A DNA stretch of 64,000 nt from Roseiarcus sp963835955 (GCA_963835955.1 CAWIHZ010000026.1:124001-188000), one strand, 5' to 3'. Positions 44,155 through 56,613 are shown, counted from the first letter of the stretch. A program made the numbers and translations. Notes: a model not told the origin generated them from the sequence alone.

Positions 44155-45090
44155 TCAGCCGAGCTTTGATCCGTTGGTCATCAGCATGACCGAATAGAGC
44201 GACGTCGTGCCGCAAATGAACAGCCGATTCAGCTTGGCGCCGCCGAATGTCACGTTGGCGACGATTTCGGGGATCAGGATCTTGCCGATCAGGGTTCCAT
44301 CGGGGTCGTAACAGTGAACGCCTTCATGCTCCGTGCTGGTCCACACCCGCCCGTCCCGGTCGACGCGAAACCCGTCGAACAGGCCCGCGGTCGATTCGGC
44401 GAAGATTTCGCCGCCCTTGAGGCTCTTGCCGTTTTGCGACACGGCGAAGCGCCGGATGTGCTGGGGTCCGTTCTCCCGGTGGGTCGCGCCGGTGTCGGCG
44501 ACATAGAGGAACCTCTCGTCGGGCGAAAACGCCAGGCCGTTGGGGCGAACCATGTCGTCGATCACGCGCGCGACCTCGCCGCTTTTCGGATCGATCCGGT
44601 AGACGTGGCAGCCGTCGATCTCCTGCGGCGCCCGGTCGCCCTCGTTGTCGGAGCCGATGCCGTAGGCGGGATCGGTGAACCAGATCGAGTCATCCGATTT
44701 GACGACGACGTCGTTCGGCGAATTGAGGCGCTTGCCCTTCCATTTGTCGGCGAGAACGGCGATCGACCCGTCGAATTCGGTCCGGGTCACCCGGCGGGTC
44801 AGATGTTCGCAGGTGACGAGCCGGCCGGAATTGTCGACCGTGTTGCCGTTCGAGTTGTTGGAGGGCTGGCGAAACACCGAGACTTCGCCCGACGGCTCAA
44901 TAAAGCGCAGCATGCGGTTGTTGGGGATGTCGGACCAGACGAGATAGCGGCCGGCGGCGAACCAGGCCGGGCCCTCCGACCAGCGGGCGCCGGTCCACAG
45001 CCGTTCGACCCGCACATAGCCGGCGAAAAGCGGCTTGAAGCGCTTGTCGAGAACGACGAGCTCGGTCCCTTCCACCTGGCCGTAGAACAT
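44155..45090 (-). CDS. SMP-30/gluconolactonase family protein
   Basis: The 311-residue six-bladed propeller has the family landmarks WSEGPAWFAAGRYLVWSDIP with the metal-binding Glu, LNSPNDVVVKSDDSIWFTDP and RPNGLAFSPDERFLYVADTG. These enzymes hydrolyse sugar lactones with a bound Ca2+ or Zn2+. It may serve, with the adjacent hydrolase and SDR, in sugar acid or lactone breakdown. Confidence 0.92.
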   Translation of the reverse strand: MFYGQVEGTELVVLDKRFKPLFAGYVRVERLWTGARWSEGPAWFAAGRYLVWSDIPNNRMLRFIEPSGEVSVFRQPSNNSNGNTVDNSGRLVTCEHLTRRVTRTEFDGSIAVLADKWKGKRLNSPNDVVVKSDDSIWFTDPAYGIGSDNEGDRAPQEIDGCHVYRIDPKSGEVARVIDDMVRPNGLAFSPDERFLYVADTGATHRENGPQHIRRFAVSQNGKSLKGGEIFAESTAGLFDGFRVDRDGRVWTSTEHEGVHCYDPDGTLIGKILIPEIVANVTFGGAKLNRLFICGTTSLYSVMLMTNGSKLG

Positions 45091-45209
45091 CGCTCGCGCC
45101 TCCCTCCAGTTCCGTTGACTCCTAAGGTTGGCTCAGCCAGCCGGCAACCGCAAGAGACCGAAGCGCGGAAGCTTGCGGTCAGCGCCCGCATCAACCACAC
45201 TCGTGCCTC

Positions 45210-48053
<2,844 letters not shown>

Positions 48054-48102
48054 TCCCATGGATGAGCCGGCGGGCGAGCGCGCGTCGCGCGCGCCGGGAT
48101 AG

Positions 48103-48511
48103 AATCTGACGCTTGGTTCCTAACCCATATTCGGCCGGGGCGGACCCGCGGTCATTCGTCGCCTGCGACTGAAGGTCGCGAATGACGCGAGCGGCCGTTG
48201 CGGGCCCGGTGAACCTGATCTGAGTCCAGGCGGCTTTTTCTGTCCCTTTCTCGTCCCCCGATCCGTTCTTTAAGCTCCGCGCGGGGTTGGCGCCATTTTT
48301 CAGTCGCGGATTGCGTCTTTTCAATCGCTTGCGGCGCCATTTGGCGCCGATTCGTCGACCGCAGGGCCGCGCGAGGCCCGTGAGCTGCGCTTCGCCCCGG
48401 GAATCATCCCCTAAAGACTAAGGACCGGGAGCCGGTCTCGGCTTTTCTTTAAGACGTCTCGACATGGACGCCCGCTCGGAACCGATTCCGGTTCGAGATG
48501 CGAACGTTCGC
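48103..48511. other. Intergenic region before the accessory island
   Basis: This gap of 409 bases contains only short inverted repeats and a terminator near its end (48423-48450). No gene can be supported. It marks the switch from the high-GC housekeeping region to the lower-GC island. Confidence 0.45.
48423..48450 (+). terminator. Rho-independent terminator
   Basis: GACCGG-GAG-CCGGTC forms a stem followed by TCGGCTTTTCTTT. On the plus strand it would end transcription coming from the helicase/S4 genes. Confidence 0.65.
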
Positions 48512-49455
48512 TCAAGCGTCGCTGGCGCGAGTAGGTTTGTCACCCGCGCCACGAATATTCATGAATTTGGAGAGGAGATCGAACCAAAATGGCGCACCCA
48601 AGGAAACCGCCAGACCGGTCATGAGCCAACCGAAGAGGCGAAGGGGCCACGACAAAAGCGGTTTGGAGAGCATCGTTGAATCCCAGCCGATCGGCAACGG
48701 CTTCAATGTCGCATTCGCGTTGTCGTAAGTCTCCCTCAAGTCCTTAAATGGGTCGACATTATTCTTCTGGTCCGCATTCTCATTCTGGTCAGGCCCAGGC
48801 TCAACCGTGGCTTGGTGTTGAGCTTGCGCGCCTCGATTCTTTAGTTGATTCTCCGCGGCGAGAACCATCGCATCTCGCAGCTTCGGATCCTGCCACAGTG
48901 CTTGGGTGACAGAGATCGAATCGGCGTTGAGCAAAGCAGCGATGAAAATACCGACGCCAATCGATATATATTTCAGATCGCGCTTGTACAGTCCGCTAAC
49001 CCGATCCATTGCCGAGTTCGAACCAATCGGCAAGGCCGCCACGAAGTTTCTCCATATCGCCGTTCGCCACGGAAATCTGGGCGAGAAGAATGTCGCGAAT
49101 ATTAGAATCGGGCAGCTTTTGAACCGATTGAAGCACCTCGGCGAATACTGGCAAGGGTTTCGATGTATCCAAACTATTGATCAGCGCCAGGGCGAAATTC
49201 GGACTTGAGATATATGACGGGTGCTGACCGATGGCGTCTTGCACGCTTGATATGACTCCTGAAATCGTAGAAGGCTTTTTTCAGGCTCTCATTGTCGAGA
49301 ATCAATTCCATCGCCTTGACCAAATACTTCGGCCTGAGCTTGATCACCGTCGCAAACATTTCATTGACTGCGGTCGCGACCAGGCTAATCATCAAATACA
49401 TCAAAGTGAGGCCGATCGCCACGTCAAGGATGGTTCCGCTCGAGATGTCGAACAT
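48512..49455 (-). CDS. Membrane protein of unknown function (two apparent frameshifts)
   Basis: As written the coding strand falls into three pieces. Frame breaks lie at GAAATC (plus strand 49261-49266) and GAGTTC (49014-49019). Removing one base at each restores GAATC and GAGTC and gives one 313-residue protein with smooth joins (AFYDSGVISSVQDAIGQHPS and ADWFDSAMDRVSGLYKRDLK). It has an N-terminal membrane helix (TILDVAIGLTLMYLMISLVA), a soluble domain, then helices near YISIGVGIFIAALLNADSIS and LRLFGWLMTGLAVSLGAPFW. I recall similar uncharacterised proteins but know no function. The gene is less GC-rich than the flanks. Confidence 0.72.
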
Positions 49456-50067
49456 TTTTTCCTCCGGCTTGTTTCGAGGCCAGATTTCTAGAGTTCTATG
49501 ATTAAACTTCGTTCAGCTCTGAATATATTTCGGCCGCTAATCAAAATATCTTACAGATTCTACGTGATTTGCCTCCGCCTCGGAACATCATTGGGGAAGT
49601 CCCAGTCGCCAAAATCGGCGGCGGGCTAGCGTTGTGCAGGACTCGGCGTCACCGCGGCCACGTAGGTTGAAGGCGGGGCTGAGGCGGTTGTCAAGGCTGA
49701 TGAAGACCGCTTTCCGTTTGAAGGCGTGAGCGCCCCATTTTCAAAGCGAACCTTGACACCGCAGCGGAGACGTAGGCGGACCGTGGAGACAACCTGCTTT
49801 GTGCGAAGCCTTGCTCCGTTGTGGTCGTCCAAATAAACGAGTCGAAATTTTGCCGCTCTTTTGGCTTGCGTTTTCGGGAAGATTAACATAAAATTAAACT
49901 TAGAGGTGGCGAAAAGAGCTCCGTCTACAGATGGCACTGAATAATATTTAAGAATTAGCGCCTAGATGCGGAATTATCGTAGAGATTCTAGCGGTAACGT
50001 TGTGGGTGAGCAAAGTAATTATACCAGAAGTTCGTTTTAATTATTTGTTTTTTGGGGAGGGGTCACG
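49456..50067. other. Low-GC divergent region of the accessory island
   Basis: This 612-base gap separates the minus-strand membrane protein gene and the plus-strand lipoprotein gene. It is notably AT-rich (49500-49570 and 49930-50065) and should hold both promoters. A doubtful 103-codon minus-strand ORF lies inside it and is listed separately. Confidence 0.5.
49626..49937 (-). CDS. Doubtful hypothetical protein
   Basis: GTG 49937 opens 103 codons (FRLVYLDDHNGARLRTKQVV in the middle, a Ser/Ala/Thr/Pro-rich end). Composition is more protein-like than the neighbouring frames, but there is no clear ribosome binding site and no family I recognise. An internal ATG would start MLIFPKTQAKRAAK. Confidence 0.3.
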   Translation of the reverse strand: MPSVDGALFATSKFNFMLIFPKTQAKRAAKFRLVYLDDHNGARLRTKQVVSTVRLRLRCGVKVRFENGALTPSNGKRSSSALTTASAPPSTYVAAVTPSPAQR

Positions 50068-51204
50068 GTGCGATGCTTGAACAGTGGCAAAATGTCCGCA
50101 GCGCGATGTTTACTTGACCGACAATTTGCTGTTCCGAAAAAATGGTTGTTTTTACTAGTTGTCGCTGCAACAGCGAGTGGGTGTGCATCACATCAGATTG
50201 GCCCGAATCGGCCAGTTTCTATTGACGGTGACTTGGCGTTTGTTTCGCCTCTAGCGTATCCGAACTTGAATGACTTTGTGACGCTCTCGCCGCGCGCTCA
50301 GGCCGAGGCTCGGAATCAGATTGTGACTGCCAGAATGTATGTTGCTGATATGGAATATCACACTTACGAGTCCAGCCTGACCAGGGAAATGCAGGACGAA
50401 GGTTTACTTGCGACTGCAACAAGCCTCGGTCTAACGACTTCCGCGACGCTCGTCGGCGCCGCCCCTACCAAGACCATACTCTCTGGCGTCGCTACAGGAG
50501 TTACTGGTCTTGACAAGGCTTATAACGAAAAGGAGTTGTTAAGCAACGCCGTCCAAGCGCTGCAAACTCAAATGCGGGCCGATCGCCAAAGACAAGCGGC
50601 GGTGATATACGCCAAAATGTTCAAGGATTCCGGCAGTAACGCCAAAACACCGACCCCGATCAGCGAGTACACGCTGCCGATGGCCTTGTCTGATTCGGAA
50701 GCGTATTATCAAGCCGGCACCGTGGCCTCTGCTTTGGTCGGCCTTTCCAGGACAGTCGCCAACGCTGAGACGAACGCCGATCAGGCGAAGTCCGAGGCGG
50801 GACCAAATCCAACCGCGGTCGGAAACGTCAATAGAACGGCTGCGCCAATGGCGCCGACAACGGCCCGGGTAGTAACTATCCGAAGTCCAACGAGACCGAT
50901 ACCGATTGTTGAGCAACCATCACTCCCGCACGACCCTAACGCTGTCACCCAAACTGAGCTGGGGCTGTCGCCAACTCAGATCGAAAAGTGGCAAAAAGCC
51001 CTTTGTGTGGAACCGGCAGACAGGAGTCTGGGACCGATCCACTCGAAAACACGGACAGCTATCCGCGACTACCTAATATCCAAGAAAGCGATTAACGATT
51101 CTGACATGTCCGACTCGTCTTTTGAAGTAGGTGAAAGACAGAAAGTCCTCTTGAATATCCTCGCCAAACATCCAATGAATTGTGCGCCAAAGGAAATTAA
51201 GTAA
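50068..51204 (+). CDS. Lipoprotein with possible peptidoglycan-binding C-terminus
   Basis: The 378-residue protein starts at GTG 50068 after GGGGAGGGG (ATG 50092 is an alternative). The signal ends in a lipobox (FLLVVAATASGCASHQ), so it is probably anchored in a membrane. A helical middle (residues 60-240) is followed by a Pro/Thr-rich linker (about 255-295). The C-terminal ~80 residues read LGLSPTQIEKWQKALCVEPA then LGPIHSKTRTAIRDYLIS, reminiscent of a peptidoglycan-binding domain. No family name can be given. The muramidase-like gene follows 35 bases downstream, most likely in the same operon. Confidence 0.7.
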   Translation: MRCLNSGKMSAARCLLDRQFAVPKKWLFLLVVAATASGCASHQIGPNRPVSIDGDLAFVSPLAYPNLNDFVTLSPRAQAEARNQIVTARMYVADMEYHTYESSLTREMQDEGLLATATSLGLTTSATLVGAAPTKTILSGVATGVTGLDKAYNEKELLSNAVQALQTQMRADRQRQAAVIYAKMFKDSGSNAKTPTPISEYTLPMALSDSEAYYQAGTVASALVGLSRTVANAETNADQAKSEAGPNPTAVGNVNRTAAPMAPTTARVVTIRSPTRPIPIVEQPSLPHDPNAVTQTELGLSPTQIEKWQKALCVEPADRSLGPIHSKTRTAIRDYLISKKAINDSDMSDSSFEVGERQKVLLNILAKHPMNCAPKEIK

Positions 51205-51239
51205 GCAAATTGGTCAAGCATAATTAGGGGATAACAAAC

Positions 51240-52160
51240 ATGGCAATCGACAAATCAGAATTCGCTGAAGAGTGCGTCGACGCGTCTATGTACTGCGGTG
51301 TGTTTTCTTATTTGCACTATATCATAGCGGTTGCTCAACTCCGGTCACAAATTTCTGATATGGACAATGGGGACGAAATAGGACCGTTCCGGTTGCTTCA
51401 GAAAGATTGGGATGCCTACCGAAGCGACGCTGATTTTCAGTTCAATTTTCTATCAAGCGACATAAATATTTGGGAGATGCAATGCCATGTATTTGCCTTA
51501 ATGGTGTATCGAGCACAGCAGAGATTGTTCAATGCAAACAATAGAAACCCGTCTGCGGTCGAGCTTTACCAGGAGCAATGGCCACCGACCTCACCGGCGA
51601 CGCTCGTCGGCGACTTAGCAAAAGCCCTGGCAGATACGCAGGCGCTCCTCCTTCCTGCCGCAAAGGCCTTCTTCGGGCAATCTATTCCAGTCGAAGCCGC
51701 GCCGGATCCTAATATTCCGCCCAAATCCTCGGCTGACGGAAAAATCAATTTCAGGAAAGTTCCAAATGGAAGTTTGGGCAATCAAATTGCTCATCAGATA
51801 TTGGACAGCTTCGAGAGAGCCGGTTTCGGCTTCGATCAGCAAGTCGCCGCCTTGGCCAACGCCATAGCAGAGTCGAATTTAGATCCGACGGCCCACGCCG
51901 CACGTGGCGAAGATAGCTTTGGGTTGTTCCAGCTTAATCGAAGAGGTGGCCTGGGCGCGGGTCATAGCCCAGAAGAGCTCACGGACCCGGCCACTAATAT
52001 AGCAATTATTATCAACGCTGCGAAAAACTCCAAGGGTTTCGTTCGAGCTGCCTCAGTGGAGGATGCGGTGGCAGCGTTCGTAAAGGATGTTGAACGACCA
52101 AGCGACATACCTGGCCAGACCAGGGTGCGTATAGGCGTTGCCAATAGAATTCTCGCGTAA
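51240..52160 (+). CDS. Protein with C-terminal phage-tail-lysozyme-like domain
   Basis: The 306-residue protein lacks a signal peptide. Residues 1-180 are of unknown type (start MAIDKSEFAEECVDASMYCG). Residues about 190-306 resemble phage tail lysozymes/muramidases: FDQQVAALANAIAESNLDPT with the catalytic-type Glu, ARGEDSFGLFQLNRRGGLGA and a late DAVAAFVKDVERPS. Such domains cut peptidoglycan glycan strands. Absence of a signal suggests delivery by another route or action in the cytosol-facing assembly of a machine. A predicted lysozyme-inhibitor-like gene lies convergent 106 bases away. Confidence 0.72.
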   Translation: MAIDKSEFAEECVDASMYCGVFSYLHYIIAVAQLRSQISDMDNGDEIGPFRLLQKDWDAYRSDADFQFNFLSSDINIWEMQCHVFALMVYRAQQRLFNANNRNPSAVELYQEQWPPTSPATLVGDLAKALADTQALLLPAAKAFFGQSIPVEAAPDPNIPPKSSADGKINFRKVPNGSLGNQIAHQILDSFERAGFGFDQQVAALANAIAESNLDPTAHAARGEDSFGLFQLNRRGGLGAGHSPEELTDPATNIAIIINAAKNSKGFVRAASVEDAVAAFVKDVERPSDIPGQTRVRIGVANRILA

Positions 52161-52266
52161 GGGCCCAACACGTTCTATATTTTGCAAATGGTGATCTAGC
52201 TTCAAAGCGCGGAGAGCGGGGGTTGGCGCCGATGCACCATCTTTAGTGCTACGGCGCGCGCTTCGC

Positions 52267-52995
52267 TCACGCGCCGCCGCATGTATGCTGTGCGTCGGGG
52301 AGCAGCCACGAGCCGAGGGTTCGAAGATTCGTTGCGGAATACATGCGACCGCGGTTGTCGCCGGGCGGGCAGTTTGTCGGAATGGACGCCAGGCAGAGGA
52401 GCACCTTATCCCCAACACGGGAGTCGGCGAGCGCCGGCACGAAGCTGTAGGAAACCTGGTAGCCTTGGTCTGCGTAGTTCACCGCGCTTCCGGAATCATC
52501 GAGTTCGCTTTCAGGCTTCTTGAGATCACCGCCAAATCGCGTCGAGATCTTGCTGATTTTCGTAATTGTGCATTGACCGACGCGTGGCGGGAGCCCCGTC
52601 GCGCGCAATCCGGCGCGGGCATTGAAAATCTCGTAACGATATGCACCGACCCAGGAAGGAACATGTACGCTCGACCCGAGTTCGGCATACTCCCCAATCG
52701 CCTCGACCTGTTGATCTAGAATACAAAGTGGATTTGCTCCACACGCGCGCCGCGCGGCAAGCAACTCGATCGCGATCTTCCGCGCTTCCTGTTTGAATTT
52801 ATGACTGGCCTGAGCAAATGCGATTGACATCGCCTGATCGAGTTCGGCGAGTCGTCTGTGCCCGCAAATCGCACGCTCGTCCGGCGTCGACGCCTTCGCG
52901 CAGTCGAAACTCGGACCATCGGTCCGCGCGGCGGCGAAGCCGACATTTGCGACCATCGCAAGGAGGCAAGTTGCGCCAACGCTTATTGTCCGCAT
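52267..52995 (-). CDS. Secreted protein with LprI/DUF1311-like N-terminal domain
   Basis: The 242-residue protein has a signal peptide (cut after VGFAAA). The cysteine-bearing LprI/DUF1311 motif follows: PSFDCAKASTPDERAICGHR, RRLAELDQAMSIAFAQASHK and CGANPLCILDQQVEAIGEY. LprI-type proteins include lysozyme inhibitors. The C-terminal ~130 residues have further Cys but no known match. ATG 52995 has GGAAGAG upstream. Position beside a muramidase-like gene makes an inhibitor or immunity role plausible but unproven. Confidence 0.75.
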   Translation of the reverse strand: MRTISVGATCLLAMVANVGFAAARTDGPSFDCAKASTPDERAICGHRRLAELDQAMSIAFAQASHKFKQEARKIAIELLAARRACGANPLCILDQQVEAIGEYAELGSSVHVPSWVGAYRYEIFNARAGLRATGLPPRVGQCTITKISKISTRFGGDLKKPESELDDSGSAVNYADQGYQVSYSFVPALADSRVGDKVLLCLASIPTNCPPGDNRGRMYSATNLRTLGSWLLPDAQHTCGGA

Positions 52996-53113
52996 CCCAT
53001 AACTCTTCCCCCGCCGCGCTTTTGCGCGATGGATTCCGCGGCCGAGGGAAGGTCCATGGCAATTTGAACGGGCGGCCTCTTGTTTGGCCGCTCGTCGATT
53101 GGGCCTTCTTCCC

Positions 53114-53806
53114 CTACTTCTTCTGCCCCTTCACATAAGCGATATAGCCCGCCACGTCGCCCGCAGGCACGGCGTAGGCGTCGCCGAGGGCTTTCTCGAC
53201 CGCCGCCATGTAGGTCTTCGCCCAGCCCGGAAACGAATAGTCGATCGCATTGAGGAATTCGAGGCTCGCCGATAGCCGAATGTCGGCGATCGAGGGATGA
53301 TCGCCGCCGATGAAGGTCTTGCCGTCGAGATAGAACTTTCGGAACACTTCCAGCGTCTCGCCGACCGCCGCGACTGCAGCCTTTTGCGCCTTCTCCTTCT
53401 CCGCGGCGTCGGCGTCGCTGGCGCCGACCTCGCCCGCATATTGCGGAAATCCGAGCGCCGGATAGGTCGCGCGGATGATGTAGGGATAGAGCGTGCCGAC
53501 GACATAGAACATCGCGCTGTCGACCATCGCCCGTTTCGCTGGGTCGGTCGGATAGAACGCATCGAGATGATGCTTGTTGCAGAGATACTGCATGATCGCG
53601 CAGCTCTCCCACACCACGCCCTTCGGCAGGTCGGCGGCCTCCATCATCGGCGTCAGGTGGGAAGGGTTCCGCGCTGAAAACTCTTCCGACCTAGTCTTGC
53701 CGTAGACGTCGTCTTCGGTGAAGTCGAGCTTGGCCGCGCGAATGAACACGCGCACGGTCATGTTGTTGACGCTCGGCTTGATCACATGCAGCTTGATCGC
53801 AGACAT
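53114..53806 (-). CDS. Glutathione S-transferase family protein
   Basis: The 230-residue protein has an N-terminal thioredoxin-like GST domain (KLHVIKPSVNNMTVRVFIRA, then WESCAIMQYLCNKHHL with the glutathione-gamma-glutamyl contact E-S). A helical C-terminal domain follows (TFIGGDHPSIADIRLSASLE, the conserved N-capping motif). A Ser/Asn in the SVNNMTVR turn may be the catalytic contact. It is the last gene of a four-gene operon with a VOC protein, a CoA ligase and a citryl-CoA lyase-like protein. It may conjugate glutathione to a reactive intermediate of that pathway. Confidence 0.88.
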   Translation of the reverse strand: MSAIKLHVIKPSVNNMTVRVFIRAAKLDFTEDDVYGKTRSEEFSARNPSHLTPMMEAADLPKGVVWESCAIMQYLCNKHHLDAFYPTDPAKRAMVDSAMFYVVGTLYPYIIRATYPALGFPQYAGEVGASDADAAEKEKAQKAAVAAVGETLEVFRKFYLDGKTFIGGDHPSIADIRLSASLEFLNAIDYSFPGWAKTYMAAVEKALGDAYAVPAGDVAGYIAYVKGQKK

Positions 53807-53817
53807 GGGGCTTCCTC

Positions 53818-54441
53818 CTATTTGCTTTCGATGAGCTCAGGCGCGTGGCTGCGCCGGTATGGGTCCTTGGGCGAGCGGTCCGCCGACAGGCTCTTGGTCG
53901 CCGACTTGACGAGACCTTCGATCGCGTCGGCCAGATGAACCTCGCCGATCGCGCGGTCGCCGCGTGAAACGCGCAGCTGATGCGCCGCGAACAGCACCTC
54001 GCCGCGAGTGAAGCCCTCCGGCGGGTCGAATTTCCAGCACGACAGCTCGATCAGCAGGCCGAGCGGATCCTCGAAATAGATCGCGTCGAAGATCATCCGG
54101 TCGCGCACGCCCGTGTGCTTGATCCCGCGCGCATCGAGCCGCTCGACCGCCTGCATGAAGACGGCGCGCGAGACGTTGAACGCCATGTGGTGCACGCAGC
54201 CGATGTCGGTCGGGGTGCGGCGCTGCACCGGCTTTCGGTCCTCTCGGGTGAACACCGTGATCAGGCGTCCGTCGCCCGGATCAAAGTAGATGTGGCTCTC
54301 GCCCGCGTTGTCGAGATTGGGCTGCTCGAAAATGAACGGCATGCCGAGCACGCCCTCCCAGAAGTCGATCGAGGTCTGGCGGTCGGCGCCGACCAGCGTG
54401 ACGTGATGTAGGCCCTGGGTCTGAAGCTTTTGCATCGCCAT
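53818..54441 (-). CDS. VOC-fold (glyoxalase/ring-cleavage dioxygenase) protein
   Basis: The 207-residue protein holds paired VOC modules: LHHVTLVGADRQTSIDFWEG with the first metal His, then VHHMAFNVSRAVFMQAVERL with the second His and AIYFEDPLGLLIELSCWKFD with the Glu. The pattern H-H-E fits metal-dependent extradiol-type dioxygenases or glyoxalases. It is 8 bases from the CoA ligase gene and 11 from the GST gene. The substrate cannot be told. Confidence 0.85.
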   Translation of the reverse strand: MAMQKLQTQGLHHVTLVGADRQTSIDFWEGVLGMPFIFEQPNLDNAGESHIYFDPGDGRLITVFTREDRKPVQRRTPTDIGCVHHMAFNVSRAVFMQAVERLDARGIKHTGVRDRMIFDAIYFEDPLGLLIELSCWKFDPPEGFTRGEVLFAAHQLRVSRGDRAIGEVHLADAIEGLVKSATKSLSADRSPKDPYRRSHAPELIESK

Positions 54442-54448
54442 CTCCTCC

Positions 54449-55765
54449 TCACGCCCCGTCAGCTCTTTGGACCAGCTTGGACTTGTACTCGCTGCGCGGC
54501 AACCCGCCAGCCGGAATAAGCTTGATTTCGGTCGTCACCACGAGCTTGTCGCGCAGCCGCGAGCGAATGCGCTCGGCGAGGCCTTCGACGTCCGCGCCCG
54601 GCGCGACTTCGACCATCACCGGCAACGGCGGCTCCTGCCGGACGCCCTCCGCGCGCGGCTGGATCATGATGACGCCGGCGACCGCCGGCGCGAATTCGTT
54701 GACGACTTCGCGCACCGCCGATGGAAAGACATTGACGCCGCGCACGATCAGCATGTCGTCGGTTCGCCCGATGCAGCGCACGCGGGGCGAGGTGCGTCCG
54801 CACGGGCAGGGGCCGACGCTCACGCGCACATGATCGCGGGTGCGGAAGCGCAAGAGTGGCGCGGAGCGATTGACGAGATGGGTCAGCACGAGTTCGCCCT
54901 CGGCGCCGTCGACGATCGGCTCGGCCGCGCCGCTCTCGGTGTCGATGAGTTCGAAATGCACGAAGCCGCGCCCGCCGAGATGCATTCCGCCCTTGGCCTC
55001 GCACTCGCCCCACAGCGACACGGAAATGTCGCCGATGCCCATCGCCTCGGTGACGCTCGCGCCCCAGGCCGCCTCCAGGCTGGCGCGCATCGCCGGCTCG
55101 CCGCCGCCGGGCTCGCCCGCGACCATCACCCGCTTCACGCTCGACCCGGCGAGGTCGATGCCGCGCTCGCGCGCCCATTCGGCCAGGTGCAGCGCATACG
55201 ACGGCGTGACCACGACCGCGGTCGGCTTCAGCATCTCGACCGCCGCCATCAGACGCTCGGTGTTTCCCGAACCGAGTGGAATATGGCAGAGGCCCAGCCG
55301 ATCGAAGGCCGCGAGCGCCGCGCCGGCCACGAACGGCCCGGCGTTGTAGGTCGAGACGATCCGCTCGCCGCCGGTGACGCCCGAGGCCGCGTAGGAGCGG
55401 GCGGACGTGCGCACCCAGATCTCGAGGTCGGCGGCGGTGAGCGGGATATAACTCGGCGCGCCGGTTGTGCCGCTGGTCGAATAGATGCGCGCGATTTCCT
55501 CGCGCGTCGCGGTCCGATGCGTTCCGACCGGCTCGTCGGCGCTGCGAGACCGGCGCAATTCGTCCTTTTCGGTCAGCGGCAGGGCGGGGATCGCGTCAAG
55601 GCCGCCGACGGCGCGGGCGGAGGCGAAGCCCGCGCGTTTGAGCTTGTCGCGATAGAACCGCGAGCGGTCGAACAAATAGTCGATCTGGGCGCGATAAAGC
55701 GGGTCGTCGGCGCGCGCCTGGCGCTCCCACGGCGCCGATTCGATCTCGGGCTCGAACATCGGCAT
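54449..55765 (-). CDS. Phenylacetate-CoA ligase-like AMP-forming ligase
   Basis: The 438-residue enzyme has the AMP-binding motif YSTSGTTGAPSYIPLTAADL, a core around GEPGGGEPAMRASLEAAWGA, and the C-terminal hinge GRTDDMLIVRGVNVFPSAVR seen in PaaK-type ligases. Its end is LPRSEYKSKLVQ. It activates an aromatic or other carboxylic acid to a CoA thioester. ATG 55765 overlaps the stop of the citryl-CoA lyase-like gene by one base, so they are translationally coupled. Confidence 0.9.
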   Translation of the reverse strand: MPMFEPEIESAPWERQARADDPLYRAQIDYLFDRSRFYRDKLKRAGFASARAVGGLDAIPALPLTEKDELRRSRSADEPVGTHRTATREEIARIYSTSGTTGAPSYIPLTAADLEIWVRTSARSYAASGVTGGERIVSTYNAGPFVAGAALAAFDRLGLCHIPLGSGNTERLMAAVEMLKPTAVVVTPSYALHLAEWARERGIDLAGSSVKRVMVAGEPGGGEPAMRASLEAAWGASVTEAMGIGDISVSLWGECEAKGGMHLGGRGFVHFELIDTESGAAEPIVDGAEGELVLTHLVNRSAPLLRFRTRDHVRVSVGPCPCGRTSPRVRCIGRTDDMLIVRGVNVFPSAVREVVNEFAPAVAGVIMIQPRAEGVRQEPPLPVMVEVAPGADVEGLAERIRSRLRDKLVVTTEIKLIPAGGLPRSEYKSKLVQRADGA

Positions 55766-56560
55766 CAGCTCTCCCCCGTCGCGCCGGCCTTATGCTCGAT
55801 CGCCTCTTCGCCTTTGGAAGCAAGATAAAACCCGATCGGCGCTTCGGCCTCCTCGATCAGGTGGGCGAGAAGGCCGGCGGTGCGCGCCAGGATCGGAACG
55901 CCGCGGATGAGGCTCGGGGGAACCTCGACGTCGCGAAGGGTGGCTGCGATCGCCATCGAGACGTTCATCGGCAACGGCTTATCCCAGACTTGCGCGACCG
56001 CCTTTGTGAGGGCGAGGGCCGCCGCGACCGACAATCCGGCGACGCCCCTTTCGCGCGCCAGCGCGATCATCCGCTCGGCGCGCGGGTCGATCGGCTTGTG
56101 CAGCGGGTGGCCGTAGCCGGGAATGGCCCTTCGCCCTGCGCGGTGCTCGCGCGCGACGCCAAGCGCCGCCTCCTCGAGCGAGCCGCAAACGTCAGGCGCG
56201 CGCCAGCACGTCCTCGATCAGCCGCCGGCAAAGATCGGCGGCGCCGAGGATCACCGTGCCGCAACCGAGCACGCCGGCCGCCACCGCGCCCTGAAGCGCG
56301 GCGGGATCGGCGGCGTAAGTCATCCGCGCCGCCTGCACCGACGGCGTCAGCCCGTGCTCGGCGATCGCGACCAGGCTGAGATCGAGAAAGAAGCGCTGCT
56401 CTATGGTGGGGGCGCGGCCGGTCGCGGCGAGAAAGAAAAATTCGGTGAACGTCGCCTGGCCCATCAGATCGCCGGCGAGATCGCGCCCGCGCACCGTCAC
56501 CCGATCGCTCGACGCCGTCGCGATCGCCGTCGCGGCGGCTCCGCGCTTGCCGATCAGCAT
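55765..56560 (-). CDS. Citryl-CoA lyase-like protein of the citrate synthase fold (one apparent frameshift)
   Basis: The start LIGKRGAAATAIATASSD at ATG 56560, with AAGGAGG upstream, leads to VRGRDLAGDLMGQATFTEFF and AEHGLTPSVQAARMTYAADP. The second half has GYGHPLHKPIDPRAERMIAL with the active-site His and PIGFYLASKGEEAIEH. The frame breaks near 56190 in a GCGCGC run (plus strand). Adding two bases there restores VLARAPDVCGSLEEAALGVA and 265 residues, the usual family size. The family splits or forms citryl-CoA-type adducts. Here it heads a CoA ligase operon and probably acts on a related acyl-CoA. Confidence 0.75.
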
Positions 56561-56602
56561 GCCGGCCTCCTTCGCCGCGGCGCCCAAGCGCCCTTCCATC
56601 GA

Positions 56603-56613
56603 TTGTAGGACAA
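56603..56613. promoter_or_regulatory. GntR/FadR-type operator
   Basis: TTGTAGGACAA fits the TNGT-N3-ACNA pattern of FadR-subfamily GntR regulators. It lies between the divergent citryl-CoA lyase-like gene and the gntR gene. GGACAATAT is repeated at 56608-56616 and 56627-56635, nineteen bases apart, so a second half site may be present. Confidence 0.55.

Noticed and set aside
48996..49244. Three separate small hypothetical genes at 48.5-49.5 kb
   Set aside because: The pieces join into one membrane protein when the two extra bases at GANTC sites are removed.
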